Source: Sphingobium chlorophenolicum
Lineage (GTDB): Bacteria; Pseudomonadota; Alphaproteobacteria; Sphingomonadales; Sphingomonadaceae
Direction: 5' to 3'
Assembly: GCF_000722875.1 (NCBI RefSeq)
Contig: NZ_JFHR01000006.1
Location: forward strand, 106,415 to 170,414
Length of the DNA: 64,000 nucleotides
Shown here: in pieces, positions 42,460 through 50,643 of the stretch
Numbering within the stretch: the first letter of the stretch is position 1
Layout of the letters: every line of letters begins with the position of its first letter
The notes under the pieces: model-generated
The model's database searches: none
What the model was told of the DNA's origin: nothing
What the model saw: the letters and a program-made list of their open reading frames with translations, nothing else
Position numbers and translations under genes: made by a program

Positions 42460-44072
42460 CGCTCTGCGCTCCATTGTTCAAGCTCATCGCTAAGCTCTGC
42501 ATCGGGGAAGGCAGTCAACGCCGCCTTGACCACCGGGGTTTCCATGATGGCGGCGCGGGCGTCTTCGCGCTGCCGGTTTTCCTGCTCCATCAGGGTGGGC
42601 GCCACCGGGCCTTCGGCCTGCCGCACCTGCCAATGGACGCCGGTAATGTCTTTCAGCGCCCGCGCCGTTTCGCGGAAAAAATCGCCCTCACCATGCCAGG
42701 GGTCGGTCAGGCGGATTTCCAGCAGGGGCGGCGCATAGTGGGAAAGGCCCGCGCAATCCTTGAGATGCTGGGACAATTGCCCCCTGCCCCGGCGGTAGAG
42801 CAGTTCGATCAGATCTTCGAAACTGGCGGGAAGCTGCGCGGATGGGGCGTCTGACGGGACCGATTGCGACGTCTGGCCTGGGGCCGCGGCGGCGGGCGCG
42901 CCTTCGCGGAGCAGGCGGGCGACCTCGCCCGGATCGGGCATGGTCGCGGCGTGCATCACGCGGAGCAGCGCCATTTCGCAGCTTTCGATGGGAAGCACGG
43001 CGCTGGCCACCTCATCATGGCCCTTGAGCAGAAGCTGCCAGAGGCGGTGGAGCGGCGCGAAGCCCAGTTGCGAGGCCCAATCGGCCAGCGCCTCCCGTTC
43101 CTCGGCGGACTGGCCGGGATTGGCGATGTCGCGGCCAGCCTTCACCAGCGTGACAGCGTGGACCAGTTCGAGCAGGCCGCGCATCAGGGAGAGCGGTTCC
43201 ACGCCCAGCGCATATTGGTCGCGCACCGCGCCCAGCAGCGCGCCGGTGTCCCCCTCCAGCAGCAGTCCGAGCAGGCGGCGGGTTGCGCCTCTATCCGACA
43301 GGCCCAGCATGTCGCGCACCTGCGCGGCGGTGACGAGCGGCGCGCCTTCGCCCATTTCCGCATGGGCGATGGCCTGATCGAGGATCGATAGACCGTCGCG
43401 GGCCGAGCCTTCGGCGGCCTGTGCGATGAGGGCCAGGGCATCAGGCTCGGCGGCGACCGCCTCTGCCTCGACCACATGAGCGAAGTGGGCGGCCAGCAGT
43501 TCCGCCGGAATGCGGCGCAGGTCGAAGCGCTGGCAGCGGGAGAGGACCGTCACCGGCACCTTGTTCACTTCGGTCGTGGCGAAGAGGAATTTCACATGGG
43601 CCGGGGGTTCCTCCAGCGTCTTGAGAAGTGCGTTGAACGCGTTCTTCGAGAGCATGTGAACTTCGTCGATGATGTAGATCTTGTAGCGGGCGGAGACGGC
43701 GGCATAGCGCACCGCCTCTATGATTTCCCGCACATCGTCGACGCCGGTGTGGCTGGCGGCGTCCATTTCGACCACGTCGATATGGCGGCCCTCCGCAATC
43801 GCCATGCAGGGTTCACAGACGCCGCAGGGATCGATGGTCGGGCCGCCCTGCCCGTCCGAGCCGATGCAGTTCAATGCTTTCGCGATCAGGCGGGCGGTGG
43901 AGGTTTTCCCCACGCCGCGCACGCCGGTCATCAGGAAGGCGTGGGCCAGCCGTCCCCGGCGGATCGCATTGGCCAGCGTCTGGACCATGGCGTCCTGCCC
44001 GATCAGTTCCCGGAAATTGCGCGGGCGATATTTGCGCGCAAGGACGCGATAGGGCTGGGGGGAATCGGACAT
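42456..44072 (-). CDS. dnaX: DNA polymerase III subunits gamma/tau
   Basis: Clamp-loader ATPase of 538 residues. Starts YRVLARKYRPRNFRELIGQD; Walker A GVRGVGKTSTAR; zinc cysteines in CIGSDGQGG ... DPCGVCEPC; Walker B YIIDEVHML; sensor FLFATTEVNKVP. The C-terminal tau domain is shorter than in E. coli. I see no obvious frameshift signal for gamma. It overlaps ybaB and follows the SRP RNA gene. Confidence 0.95.
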   Translation of the reverse strand: MSDSPQPYRVLARKYRPRNFRELIGQDAMVQTLANAIRRGRLAHAFLMTGVRGVGKTSTARLIAKALNCIGSDGQGGPTIDPCGVCEPCMAIAEGRHIDVVEMDAASHTGVDDVREIIEAVRYAAVSARYKIYIIDEVHMLSKNAFNALLKTLEEPPAHVKFLFATTEVNKVPVTVLSRCQRFDLRRIPAELLAAHFAHVVEAEAVAAEPDALALIAQAAEGSARDGLSILDQAIAHAEMGEGAPLVTAAQVRDMLGLSDRGATRRLLGLLLEGDTGALLGAVRDQYALGVEPLSLMRGLLELVHAVTLVKAGRDIANPGQSAEEREALADWASQLGFAPLHRLWQLLLKGHDEVASAVLPIESCEMALLRVMHAATMPDPGEVARLLREGAPAAAAPGQTSQSVPSDAPSAQLPASFEDLIELLYRRGRGQLSQHLKDCAGLSHYAPPLLEIRLTDPWHGEGDFFRETARALKDITGVHWQVRQAEGPVAPTLMEQENRQREDARAAIMETPVVKAALTAFPDAELSDELEQWSAER

Positions 44073-44153
44073 TCGAATCTTCTAGCCGTTCGTGCGCGGC
44101 TTGGCGACCCGAAGGGAAGCCTCCTTCGTTTCAATATCGAAAGAAGACGCGGG

Positions 44154-44178
44154 GTTCGACAGGCTGGGCCCGAACGGG
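44154..44178. repeat. Short dispersed repeat, copy near the SRP RNA gene
   Basis: GTTCGACAGGCTGGGCCCGA followed by ACGGG is a diverged, inverted copy of the short repeat. It lies between dnaX and the SRP RNA. Confidence 0.6.
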
Positions 44179-44189
44179 GTTTTATGGAG

Positions 44190-44283
44190 GTGGGAGCCGG
44201 AACGACCCGCAGCGAAATCACTGTGGCTGCTTCCGTCAGGACCTGACCAGGTTCGCGACGACTACGTCCGCCCGACTCCCGGC
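44190..44283 (-). ncRNA. ffs: Signal recognition particle RNA (4.5S type)
   Basis: On the minus strand the region reads GAACCTGGTCAGGTCCTGAC then GGAAGCAGCCACAGTGA, which is the conserved SRP helix-8 hairpin. The ends GGGAGTCGG and CCGGCTCCC pair. It sits upstream of dnaX, as in many bacteria. The exact ends are estimated. Confidence 0.85.
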
Positions 44284-44349
44284 GCGGCATATGGCGAAAG
44301 GCGGGGGGGATGGCAAGGGGTTAAGGGATCGGCCGGATAAGCGCTTCCC

Positions 44350-44369
44350 GTGCTCCTGCGCAGGAGCAC
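44350..44369. terminator. Perfect palindrome after the beta-lactamase gene
   Basis: GTGCTCCTGCGCAGGAGCAC reads the same on both strands; a related hairpin (GCTCCTGCCTTCGCAGGAGC) is at 53614. On the minus strand it lies 18 bases after the bla stop and may end that transcript, but there is no T run, so terminator function is uncertain. Confidence 0.4.
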
Positions 44370-44387
44370 ATTGCTTTCCTTACCGGC

Positions 44388-45317
44388 CTACTCCAACCCC
44401 GTCTTTTGCGCCTTGCCGACGAAATCCAATGCAGCGCGGGCGGTTTCGGCTATGGCGGCCTCGGCAGCCTTCGCATCGACCGTGGGTCGGTCGAGATAGA
44501 TGGCGAGTATATATTCCTCGCCCGAAGGCGCCTTCACCAGCGCGACGTCATTATAGGCGGTGCCGCATGTTCCGGTCTTGCTGCCGGAGGTCCAGTCCTT
44601 GGGCAGTCCCGCCTTGATGCGGTTGCCGCCCGTGCTGCTGGCGTTCAGCCAGCCGCGCAGCCTGGCGGCGCTTTCCGGCTTCAAATCAGTGAAGATCAGG
44701 CGGCGCATCAACCCGGCCATGGCGGCGGGGCTGGTGGTGTCGCGCTCGTCGCCCTCGGCATTTTCGTTGAGCGCCGGTTCGGTGCGGTCGAGGCGCGTCA
44801 CATTGTCGCCATGGGCGCGAACATATCGGGTGAAGCCTTCCGGGCCGCCGATCATCGGCAGCAGCAGGTTGGCGGCGCTGTTGTCGCTGACCTCCACGGC
44901 GGCGGCGGCCAGTTCCTCCATCGACATGCGGCCGCGCCTGGCGTTCTTCTTGACCACCGGGGCATGGTCGAGCAGATCGGCCTTGGTGAAGCCGATCTGG
45001 CCTTCCAGCCCGAATTTATTGCCTTCCGCACCGGACAGGACGGCCGCGGCGAGCGGAGCCTTGAAGGTCGAACACATGGCGAAACGCTCGTCGCGGTTGA
45101 AGCCAAGGATCAGCGCGCCCTTGCTGTCGACCAGCGCCACGCCCAGGCGACCGCCGCTTTCGCTTTCGATCTCCTTGGGATTGCGAACCGACTTCATGGC
45201 GGATTCGCTCACCATATAGCGGGGCGGCGGCGGCAGCAGCGACTGGCGCGGCGCTTCCTGCTGCGCCGATGCCGGGCCGGCGAGCAGCAGGGCCGCAAGG
45301 AGCATGCGTCTGGGCAA
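44388..45317 (-). CDS. Class A serine beta-lactamase
   Basis: A 309-residue periplasmic enzyme with a signal peptide (RRMLLAALLLAGPASA, cleavage after ASA). The class A motifs are all present: Ser83-X-X-Lys86 in MCSTFKA, SDN at 144-146, Glu180 in EPALNE (Glu166), and Lys247-Thr-Gly in SGSKTGTCG. Cys82 and Cys251 lie at Ambler 69 and 238, the disulfide pair of class A carbapenemases such as KPC and NMC-A. It starts with TTG 3 bases after the ferredoxin stop, with AGGGGA at the ferredoxin end as its ribosome site; the ATG at 45305 is an alternative. Substrate range is not known. Confidence 0.92.
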   Translation of the reverse strand: MPRRMLLAALLLAGPASAQQEAPRQSLLPPPPRYMVSESAMKSVRNPKEIESESGGRLGVALVDSKGALILGFNRDERFAMCSTFKAPLAAAVLSGAEGNKFGLEGQIGFTKADLLDHAPVVKKNARRGRMSMEELAAAAVEVSDNSAANLLLPMIGGPEGFTRYVRAHGDNVTRLDRTEPALNENAEGDERDTTSPAAMAGLMRRLIFTDLKPESAARLRGWLNASSTGGNRIKAGLPKDWTSGSKTGTCGTAYNDVALVKAPSGEEYILAIYLDRPTVDAKAAEAAIAETARAALDFVGKAQKTGLE

Positions 45318-45320
45318 GAG

Positions 45321-45656
45321 CTACATCCCCTGCATATTGTAGGATTCGCCAGGGATGCGGACGGTCAGGCTTTCCAGCTTCTCGTCCAGCACGATCTGGC
45401 AGGACAGGCGGCTGGTGCGCGTCGCGGCGGCGGCGAGGTCCAGCATATCCTCTTCATCCTCGCTCGCCTTCTTGAGCTTGGGGAAATCGGCGGCGTCGAC
45501 GATGACGTGGCAGGTGGAGCAGGCCATCTGCCCTTCGCAAGTGCCCTCCAGCGGCTGTCCGGCGGCCTGGGCGATATCCAGCAGCACCGATCCGGCCGGT
45601 GCTTCGACTTCCTGTTTATTCTCCCCATCCGCGCTGATGAAGATGACCCTTGTCAT
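45321..45656 (-). CDS. [2Fe-2S] ferredoxin, adrenodoxin/ISC type
   Basis: A 111-residue ferredoxin with ligands in GTCEGQMACSTCHV and a fourth Cys in RLSCQIV, the adrenodoxin/ISC pattern (C-X5-C-X2-C-Xn-C). It lies 21 bases after a cysteine desulfurase gene, so it may supply electrons for iron-sulfur assembly. The upstream tandem desulfurases and this ferredoxin look like one transcript, followed by the beta-lactamase. Confidence 0.9.
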   Translation of the reverse strand: MTRVIFISADGENKQEVEAPAGSVLLDIAQAAGQPLEGTCEGQMACSTCHVIVDAADFPKLKKASEDEEDMLDLAAAATRTSRLSCQIVLDEKLESLTVRIPGESYNMQGM

Positions 45657-45677
45657 GATGCGACGTTCCCCGCTTTG

Positions 45678-46766
45678 TCATGGCGCCCATATTTGGGCTG
45701 CCTTGTTCATTATACCCGCGGCATCCTCCAGTTCGGTCAGCGTCGTGTATCGGCCGAAGCCGATCCGCACCGATCCACGCGCCTCCGCGTCTGAAAGGCC
45801 GAGTGCGCGCAGCACATGGCTAGGCCTCCCGGACCCGCTTGCGCAAGCACTACCGAGCGAAAAAGCGACATCGCGGCATTCCGACAACAGCCGCGCGCCG
45901 TCGACTCCGGCGCGGCGGAGGTTGAGATTGCCGTGATAACGGTGGGTTTCGCTGCCGTTGAGGGTCCATTGGAAGAAGAGTTTACGCGCCGCCAGCCACA
46001 GCATATCCACATGGGCGCGGTCGGCTTCGGCCCGCTCGCGCATCAGGCGGGCGGCGGCGGCGAATCCGGCGCAGAGGGCTGGTGAGAGGGTACCGGAACG
46101 CAATCCGCCCTCCTGACCGCCGCCGTGGATGATGGGGGTGAGGGTTACGCCGTCGCGGAGCCAGAGCGCGCCGATCCCCTTGGGGCCGTGAATCTTGTGG
46201 GCGCTGATCGCGACCATGTCGCATTGGGGCGGGATGGGGATGCGGCCATAGCCCTGCACCGCGTCGCACAGGAACAGGGCGCCTGCCCGATGAGCGAGTT
46301 CCGCCAGTTGCGCGATGGGCTGAATGACGCCGATCTCGTTATTGACAAGCATGGCGGCGACCAGCGCGACGCCGGGGCGGATGGCTTTTGCGGCTTGATC
46401 GAGGTCGATCAGTCCATCGGGACCGACGGGGAGTATGGTGACGGCGCGCCCCGTCCTGCCTTGGGCCTCCACCGTGTCGAGGACGGCGGCATGTTCGGTG
46501 GCGATGGTGACGATGCCGCCTTCGGGCGCGCCCTGTATCGCCATATTCAGTGCTTCGGTCGCGCCGGAGGTGAAGAGCAGGCGGCCGCCTTCGGGAAGGA
46601 GTTTCAGGATTTCAGCGCGGGCCACCTCGACCTGCGCGGTGGCGGCGCGGCCCAGCCGGTGCGGGCTGTGGGGATTGGCGAACTGGTCGCGGAGCAGCGG
46701 GACCATCGCGTCGAAGGCTTCGGGCGCGAGCGGCGTCGTCGCCTGATAGTCGAGATAGATGGTCAT
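45678..46766 (-). CDS. Cysteine desulfurase (IscS/NifS-like), second of a pair
   Basis: PLP enzyme that moves sulfur from cysteine to acceptors. MTIYLDYQATTPLAPEAF starts it; PLP Lys is in ISAHKIHGPKGIGALW; catalytic Cys in GSACASGSGRPSHVL. At 362 residues it is near normal. Begins with an ATG overlapping the preceding desulfurase stop by one base (TGATG). The two are clear paralogues but diverged. Confidence 0.9.
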   Translation of the reverse strand: MTIYLDYQATTPLAPEAFDAMVPLLRDQFANPHSPHRLGRAATAQVEVARAEILKLLPEGGRLLFTSGATEALNMAIQGAPEGGIVTIATEHAAVLDTVEAQGRTGRAVTILPVGPDGLIDLDQAAKAIRPGVALVAAMLVNNEIGVIQPIAQLAELAHRAGALFLCDAVQGYGRIPIPPQCDMVAISAHKIHGPKGIGALWLRDGVTLTPIIHGGGQEGGLRSGTLSPALCAGFAAAARLMRERAEADRAHVDMLWLAARKLFFQWTLNGSETHRYHGNLNLRRAGVDGARLLSECRDVAFSLGSACASGSGRPSHVLRALGLSDAEARGSVRIGFGRYTTLTELEDAAGIMNKAAQIWAP

Positions 46767-47869
46767 CAGGCGCGAGCAGCCATCTTGGTCCAGGCATCGA
46801 TGAAGCGGTCTATGTCGGCTTCATCGGTCGCGGGACCAAAACTCACCCGAATGACTTCGCTCGCCTCCGCTTCGTCCCAGCCCATGGCGCCCAGGACATG
46901 GCTGGTCTTGAGCGAGCCGGAGGAGCAGGCGCTGCCCGCCGAAACGGAAATGCCCGCCAGGTCGAATTGGATGAGCTGGGCGCGGGCGGACAGGCCAGGC
47001 ATGCGGTAGCTCGCGATATTGGGGATGCGCGGGGCGTTTCGGGCGACGATCCGGCCGCCGGACGCTTCGATGGCGGCGTCGAGCTTGGCGCGAAGCGTGG
47101 CGGCCTTGGGGAGCCAGTCGGTCCGGGCTTCCAGCGCCGCCGCCATGGCAAGAATGGCGGGCAGGTTTTCAGTGCCGGAGCGGTAGCCCTGCTCCTGGCC
47201 GCCGCTGGGGTCGATCAGGGTGAGGTCTTTGATCAGCAGCGCGCCGACGCCGGGCGGGCCGCCGAATTTATGGGCGCTGACGGCGATCATATCGGCATCG
47301 GGGAGCGGGAGTTTGGCGGCGCTCTGGGCGCAGTCCGCGAAGAGAATGACGCCCTCGCGGTCGATGGCGTCGAGGGGCTGGATGACGCCGGTTTCGTTGT
47401 TGACGTGCTGGATGGCGAGCAGAACCCTTTCGTCCGTTCGCCCTGAGCTTGTCGAAGGGCCTCCCTTTTCTTCGGAAGGGAAGTGCAGGGCTTCGACAGG
47501 CTCAGCCCGAACGGGGGAGAGAGTGGCGAGACCATCTGACGTGACTTCCAGACGCCCGGCTCCTGGCGTGACGCGCAGGACCGAATCATGTTCGACAGGC
47601 GATGTCAGGATGCGGCCTGTCTTGGCGCGGCCCAGCCCGATGGCGATGGCTTCGCTGGCGCCGGAGGTGAAGATGATCTGGCCGTCCCAGCCCAGCGCCG
47701 CGCCGATGCGGCGGCGGGCATCCTCCAGCGCGGCGCGGGCGGCGCGGCCGTCGCCATGCGGGCTGGACGGGTTGGACCAGCTTTCCAGCGCCCCGACCAT
47801 CGCCGCCTTCGCCTGGGGCAGGATGGGCGTGGTGGCGGCGTGATCCAGATAGAGACGGTTGGAAGCCAC
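46766..47869 (-). CDS. Cysteine desulfurase (IscS/NifS-like), first of a pair, with in-frame repeat insertion
   Basis: A 367-residue class V aminotransferase fold: LYLDHAATTPILPQAK, PLP Lys in VSAHKFGGPPGVGALL, catalytic Cys in GSACSSGSLKTSHVL. Residues about 118-147 (SPVRAEPVEALHF to GPSTSSGRTDE) are encoded by the short genome repeat (47432-47517) and have no counterpart in the neighbouring paralogue, where the chain runs straight from GLIDLDQAA to LVAAMLVNNEIG. The insert lies before the conserved AIQHVNNETG, probably in a surface loop, so the enzyme may be active. It is divergent from an alpha/beta hydrolase gene. Confidence 0.9.
   Translation of the reverse strand: MASNRLYLDHAATTPILPQAKAAMVGALESWSNPSSPHGDGRAARAALEDARRRIGAALGWDGQIIFTSGASEAIAIGLGRAKTGRILTSPVEHDSVLRVTPGAGRLEVTSDGLATLSPVRAEPVEALHFPSEEKGGPSTSSGRTDERVLLAIQHVNNETGVIQPLDAIDREGVILFADCAQSAAKLPLPDADMIAVSAHKFGGPPGVGALLIKDLTLIDPSGGQEQGYRSGTENLPAILAMAAALEARTDWLPKAATLRAKLDAAIEASGGRIVARNAPRIPNIASYRMPGLSARAQLIQFDLAGISVSAGSACSSGSLKTSHVLGAMGWDEAEASEVIRVSFGPATDEADIDRFIDAWTKMAARA
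47432..47517. repeat. Short dispersed repeat pair inside a coding sequence
   Basis: Two inverted copies, CGTTCGCCCTGAGCTTGTCG and GGGCTTCGACAGGCTCAGCC, flank CTTTTCTTCGGAAGG. The element is in frame with the desulfurase on the minus strand and encodes about 28 residues without stop codons. Confidence 0.85.
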
Positions 47870-48015
47870 GGACAGGAAACACTCATTGATTGCGGAAATG
47901 GTGGCGACTTCTATATAGGCGGTCTGTCGCGCAGCGCCAGCACTGGCTTTTGCGCCCTCTCCATTCGCGGCTCGCCCTGTTTCGGGTTGGGCCGCCCAGA
48001 ACCATAACAGGTGCC

Positions 48016-48672
48016 ATGCCCGACGTTATTTTCCCCGGTCCCGAAGGTCGCCTCGAAGGCCGCTTCAGCCCCCCGCCCCGTCCCCGCGCGCCCGTCGCGA
48101 TGATCCTGCACCCGCACCCGCAGGGCGGCGGCACGATGAACGACCGGATCACCCAGGCGCTCTACAAGACGTTCGTGCGGCGCGGTTTTGCGGTGTTGCG
48201 GTTCAACTTCCGCGGCGTCGGCCGCAGCCAGGGCACGTTCGACAACGGCATCGGCGAGTTGTCGGATGCCGCCGCCGCGCTCGACTGGGTGCAGAGCTTC
48301 CATCCGGAGGCGCAGACCACCTGGATCGCGGGCTTCTCCTTTGGCGCGTGGATCGGCATGCAGTTGCTGATGCGGCGGCCGGAAATCCGGGGCTTCATTT
48401 CGGTCGCGCCGCCCGCGAACATGTATGATTTCTCCTTCCTGGCGCCCTGCCCCTCTTCGGGCATCATCGTGCAGGGGACGGCCGACGAGGTCGTGACCGC
48501 CAGCGCCGTGCAGAAACTGGTCGACAAGCTGCGCACCCAGAAGGGCATCACCATCCATCACGACGAAATCCGTGGCGCGAACCACTTTTTCGAACATGAA
48601 CTGGATCAGTTGATGAAGTCGGTCGACAATTATCTCGACATGCGGCTGTCGCCGGATTCGCCGATCCGTTGA
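48016..48672 (+). CDS. Alpha/beta hydrolase
   Basis: A 218-residue hydrolase of the CocE/dienelactone-like group, ABH with LHPHPQGGGTM near residue 32 and nucleophile elbow GFSFGAWIG (Ser about 106), then PSSGIIVQGTADEVV and an HHDEIRGANHFF His. Divergent from the desulfurase pair; in alphaproteobacteria a similar hydrolase often sits by Fe-S genes, but no role is known. Confidence 0.85.
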   Translation: MPDVIFPGPEGRLEGRFSPPPRPRAPVAMILHPHPQGGGTMNDRITQALYKTFVRRGFAVLRFNFRGVGRSQGTFDNGIGELSDAAAALDWVQSFHPEAQTTWIAGFSFGAWIGMQLLMRRPEIRGFISVAPPANMYDFSFLAPCPSSGIIVQGTADEVVTASAVQKLVDKLRTQKGITIHHDEIRGANHFFEHELDQLMKSVDNYLDMRLSPDSPIR

Positions 48673-48695
48673 TCCCGGTTCGAATTTGAGGATTT

Positions 48696-48725
48696 GGGGC
48701 TGCTTCGGCGGCCCCTTTTTCTTTT
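48696..48725 (+). terminator. Terminator of the alpha/beta hydrolase gene
   Basis: GGGGCTGC-TTCG-GCGGCCCC is a stem-loop with a stable tetraloop, followed by TTTTTTCTTTTT. It is 24 bases after the stop. Confidence 0.9.
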
Positions 48726-48812
48726 TGAGCCGTTGCGGTGAAGTCAGGATTGAGGCGACTGAGGAATTTTGCGCTTGGTCTTATGGGCGCCGGGCTTTAG
48801 CCGCAAACCGCG

Positions 48813-49898
48813 ATGAGTGAGCAGAAGAATGATGTCCGGCTGATCTGGAGCCGCTATTACAGCGCCTTCATACCCGCGCCTGCTGGGCCGGGCTTTATGG
48901 ACCGGTTGAAGGCGGCGAGCGGGGCGATTGGCGGGATCGCCATTACCGGCCTGCTCTGCGGGCTGATGCTGGGGAACGGCATCGCCCATCCGTTGCTGAT
49001 CGCGCCGATGGGGGCCTCGGCGGTGCTGCTCTTTGCCGTCCCGGCCAGCCCGCTGGCCCAGCCCTGGTCGGTCGTCGGCGGCAATGTGGTATCGGCTTTG
49101 GTCGGGATCGGCGTGGCGAATCTGGTCCCCGATCAGACCGTCGCCGCCGCATTGGCCGTGGGTTGCGCGATTGGCGCGATGTCGCTCTTCCGCTGCCTGC
49201 ATCCTCCGGGCGGAGCCATCGCGCTGTCGACGGTGCTGGGGGCTGCCCATGGCCCGCCAGCCTATATGTTCGCCTTCGTGCCGATCGGGATGAATACCGC
49301 GCTGCTCGTGATCGTCGCGATCATCTTCCACCGGATAGCCGGGCATAATTATCCCCATATCGTGCCCAGGGCGCCCAGCGCGCATGACACCAGCGACCCC
49401 GCACCCATACTGCGCACGCCGTCGGAACAGGATATCGAGGATGCGTTGCATGCCTATGGCGACGCGCTGGACGTGGATGCCGCCGACCTGCAGGTGGTGC
49501 TGCACGAAGCGGAGATGCGCGCCGCCGAGCGGGCGCATGGCCGGCTGACCTGCGGCGAGATCATGTCCCGCGACGTCATCTCCGTACGCGAAGGCCAGCC
49601 GGTGGCCGAGGCGCGGGAACTGCTCCACCTCCGGCGGCTATTGTCCTTGCCGGTGCTGGACAAGGCCGGGCGCGTGCAGGGCGTGGTCGGCCCGCTGGAT
49701 CTGGCGCGGCAGGGCGAGCAGGTGCGCGACATCGCTTCAGCGCCCTATGTCGTCCATGCCGACACGCCGGTGGCGGCGCTGCTTCGACCGCTGACCGGCG
49801 GAGGACGGCGCGAGGCAATCGTGGTGGATGACGACCGGATGCTGCGCGGCCTGATCACCCAGACGGATTTGCTGACGGCGGTGGCTCGGCGGGCCTAG
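48813..49898 (+). CDS. HPP-family membrane protein with two CBS domains
   Basis: A 361-residue protein: four membrane helices (residues about 35-170) of the HPP family with the LHPPGGAIALST motif, and two CBS domains (about 245-361; GEIMSRDVISVREGQPVAEA and VVHADTPVAALLRPL). HPP proteins include a chloroplast nitrite transporter, and CBS domains usually bind adenosyl ligands, so a regulated anion transporter is a guess. Its 3' end overlaps a small gene on the other strand by 4 bases. Confidence 0.85.
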   Translation: MSEQKNDVRLIWSRYYSAFIPAPAGPGFMDRLKAASGAIGGIAITGLLCGLMLGNGIAHPLLIAPMGASAVLLFAVPASPLAQPWSVVGGNVVSALVGIGVANLVPDQTVAAALAVGCAIGAMSLFRCLHPPGGAIALSTVLGAAHGPPAYMFAFVPIGMNTALLVIVAIIFHRIAGHNYPHIVPRAPSAHDTSDPAPILRTPSEQDIEDALHAYGDALDVDAADLQVVLHEAEMRAAERAHGRLTCGEIMSRDVISVREGQPVAEARELLHLRRLLSLPVLDKAGRVQGVVGPLDLARQGEQVRDIASAPYVVHADTPVAALLRPLTGGGRREAIVVDDDRMLRGLITQTDLLTAVARRA

Positions 49899-50125
49899 CG
49901 GCTGTTTTCCAGCACTTGCAAGTCCGGACCCGGAATGGCGGTGATGGCCACATTGGCGAACATCACCAGCCCCGCGACGATCATCAACGCGCCGCGCTTG
50001 CGGTCGCCCTTCCTGACGATGGCGTAGATGCCCCCGCCGGTGAGAGCGATGCCCGCAAGCATCAATATGGATAAAATCGTGCCAGCCATGAAGCAGGCCA
50101 TAGGTGGGCGGGTGGACTGTGGCAA
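49895..50125 (-). CDS. Small membrane protein
   Basis: A 76-residue protein with two hydrophobic segments (SILMLAGIALTGGGIYAIV and GALMIVAGLVMFANVAITAI) joined by the basic loop RKGDRKR. Start by TTG at 50125 is supported by a strong AGGAGGTGA about 12 bases upstream; ATG at 50101 or 50089 are alternatives. Function unknown. Confidence 0.6.
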   Translation of the reverse strand: MPQSTRPPMACFMAGTILSILMLAGIALTGGGIYAIVRKGDRKRGALMIVAGLVMFANVAITAIPGPDLQVLENSR

Positions 50126-50178
50126 TATCGCGGTTCACCTCCTATGAGGCGCGGGAAACGAATCAACTTTTTGAGTGA

Positions 50179-50631
50179 TTGGACAACCGGCATTTGAAAA
50201 TAGCCCTCGCTTCCGACCATGCCGCCGTGGACCTGAAGGCGGAACTCGCCGATTGGCTGCGCGCCGAAGGGCATGATGTCGACGATCTGGGTCCGGCGAC
50301 GGCCGATCGGGTGGATTATCCCGATTTCGGCTACAAGCTCGCCGCGGCGGTCGCGTCCGGCGCGGCGGAGCGGGGCATCGCGCTCTGCGGATCGGGCATC
50401 GGCATCTCCATCGCCGTGAACCGCAACCCCGCCTGCCGCTGCGCCCTGGTGTCGGAACCGCTGTCCGCCGCGCTTTCGCGGGAGCATAATGACGCCAACG
50501 TCCTCGCCCTTGGCGCGCGCCTGACCGGCGTGGACATGGCGAAAGCCTGCGTCGCCGCTTTCCTATCCACCGATTTCGGCGGTGGCCGCCATGCCGGCCG
50601 CGTCGATAAACTCTCCCAGCCCGCGCTTTAA
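50179..50631 (+). CDS. rpiB: Ribose-5-phosphate isomerase B
   Basis: Interconverts ribose-5-P and ribulose-5-P. LKIALASDHAAVDLKAEL starts the fold, GIALCGSGIGISIAVNR holds the catalytic cysteine, and SREHNDANVLALGAR follows. TTG at 50179 or at 50194 (LKIALASD) can start it. Heads rpiB-glyA-nrdR, a usual alphaproteobacterial order. Confidence 0.92.
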   Translation: MDNRHLKIALASDHAAVDLKAELADWLRAEGHDVDDLGPATADRVDYPDFGYKLAAAVASGAAERGIALCGSGIGISIAVNRNPACRCALVSEPLSAALSREHNDANVLALGARLTGVDMAKACVAAFLSTDFGGGRHAGRVDKLSQPAL

Positions 50632-50643
50632 GGAGCCTGCCCT

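Noticed and set aside
42456..44072. Programmed frameshift making gamma from dnaX
   Set aside because: No run of A or slippery AAAAAAG with a hairpin was seen in the C-terminal half.
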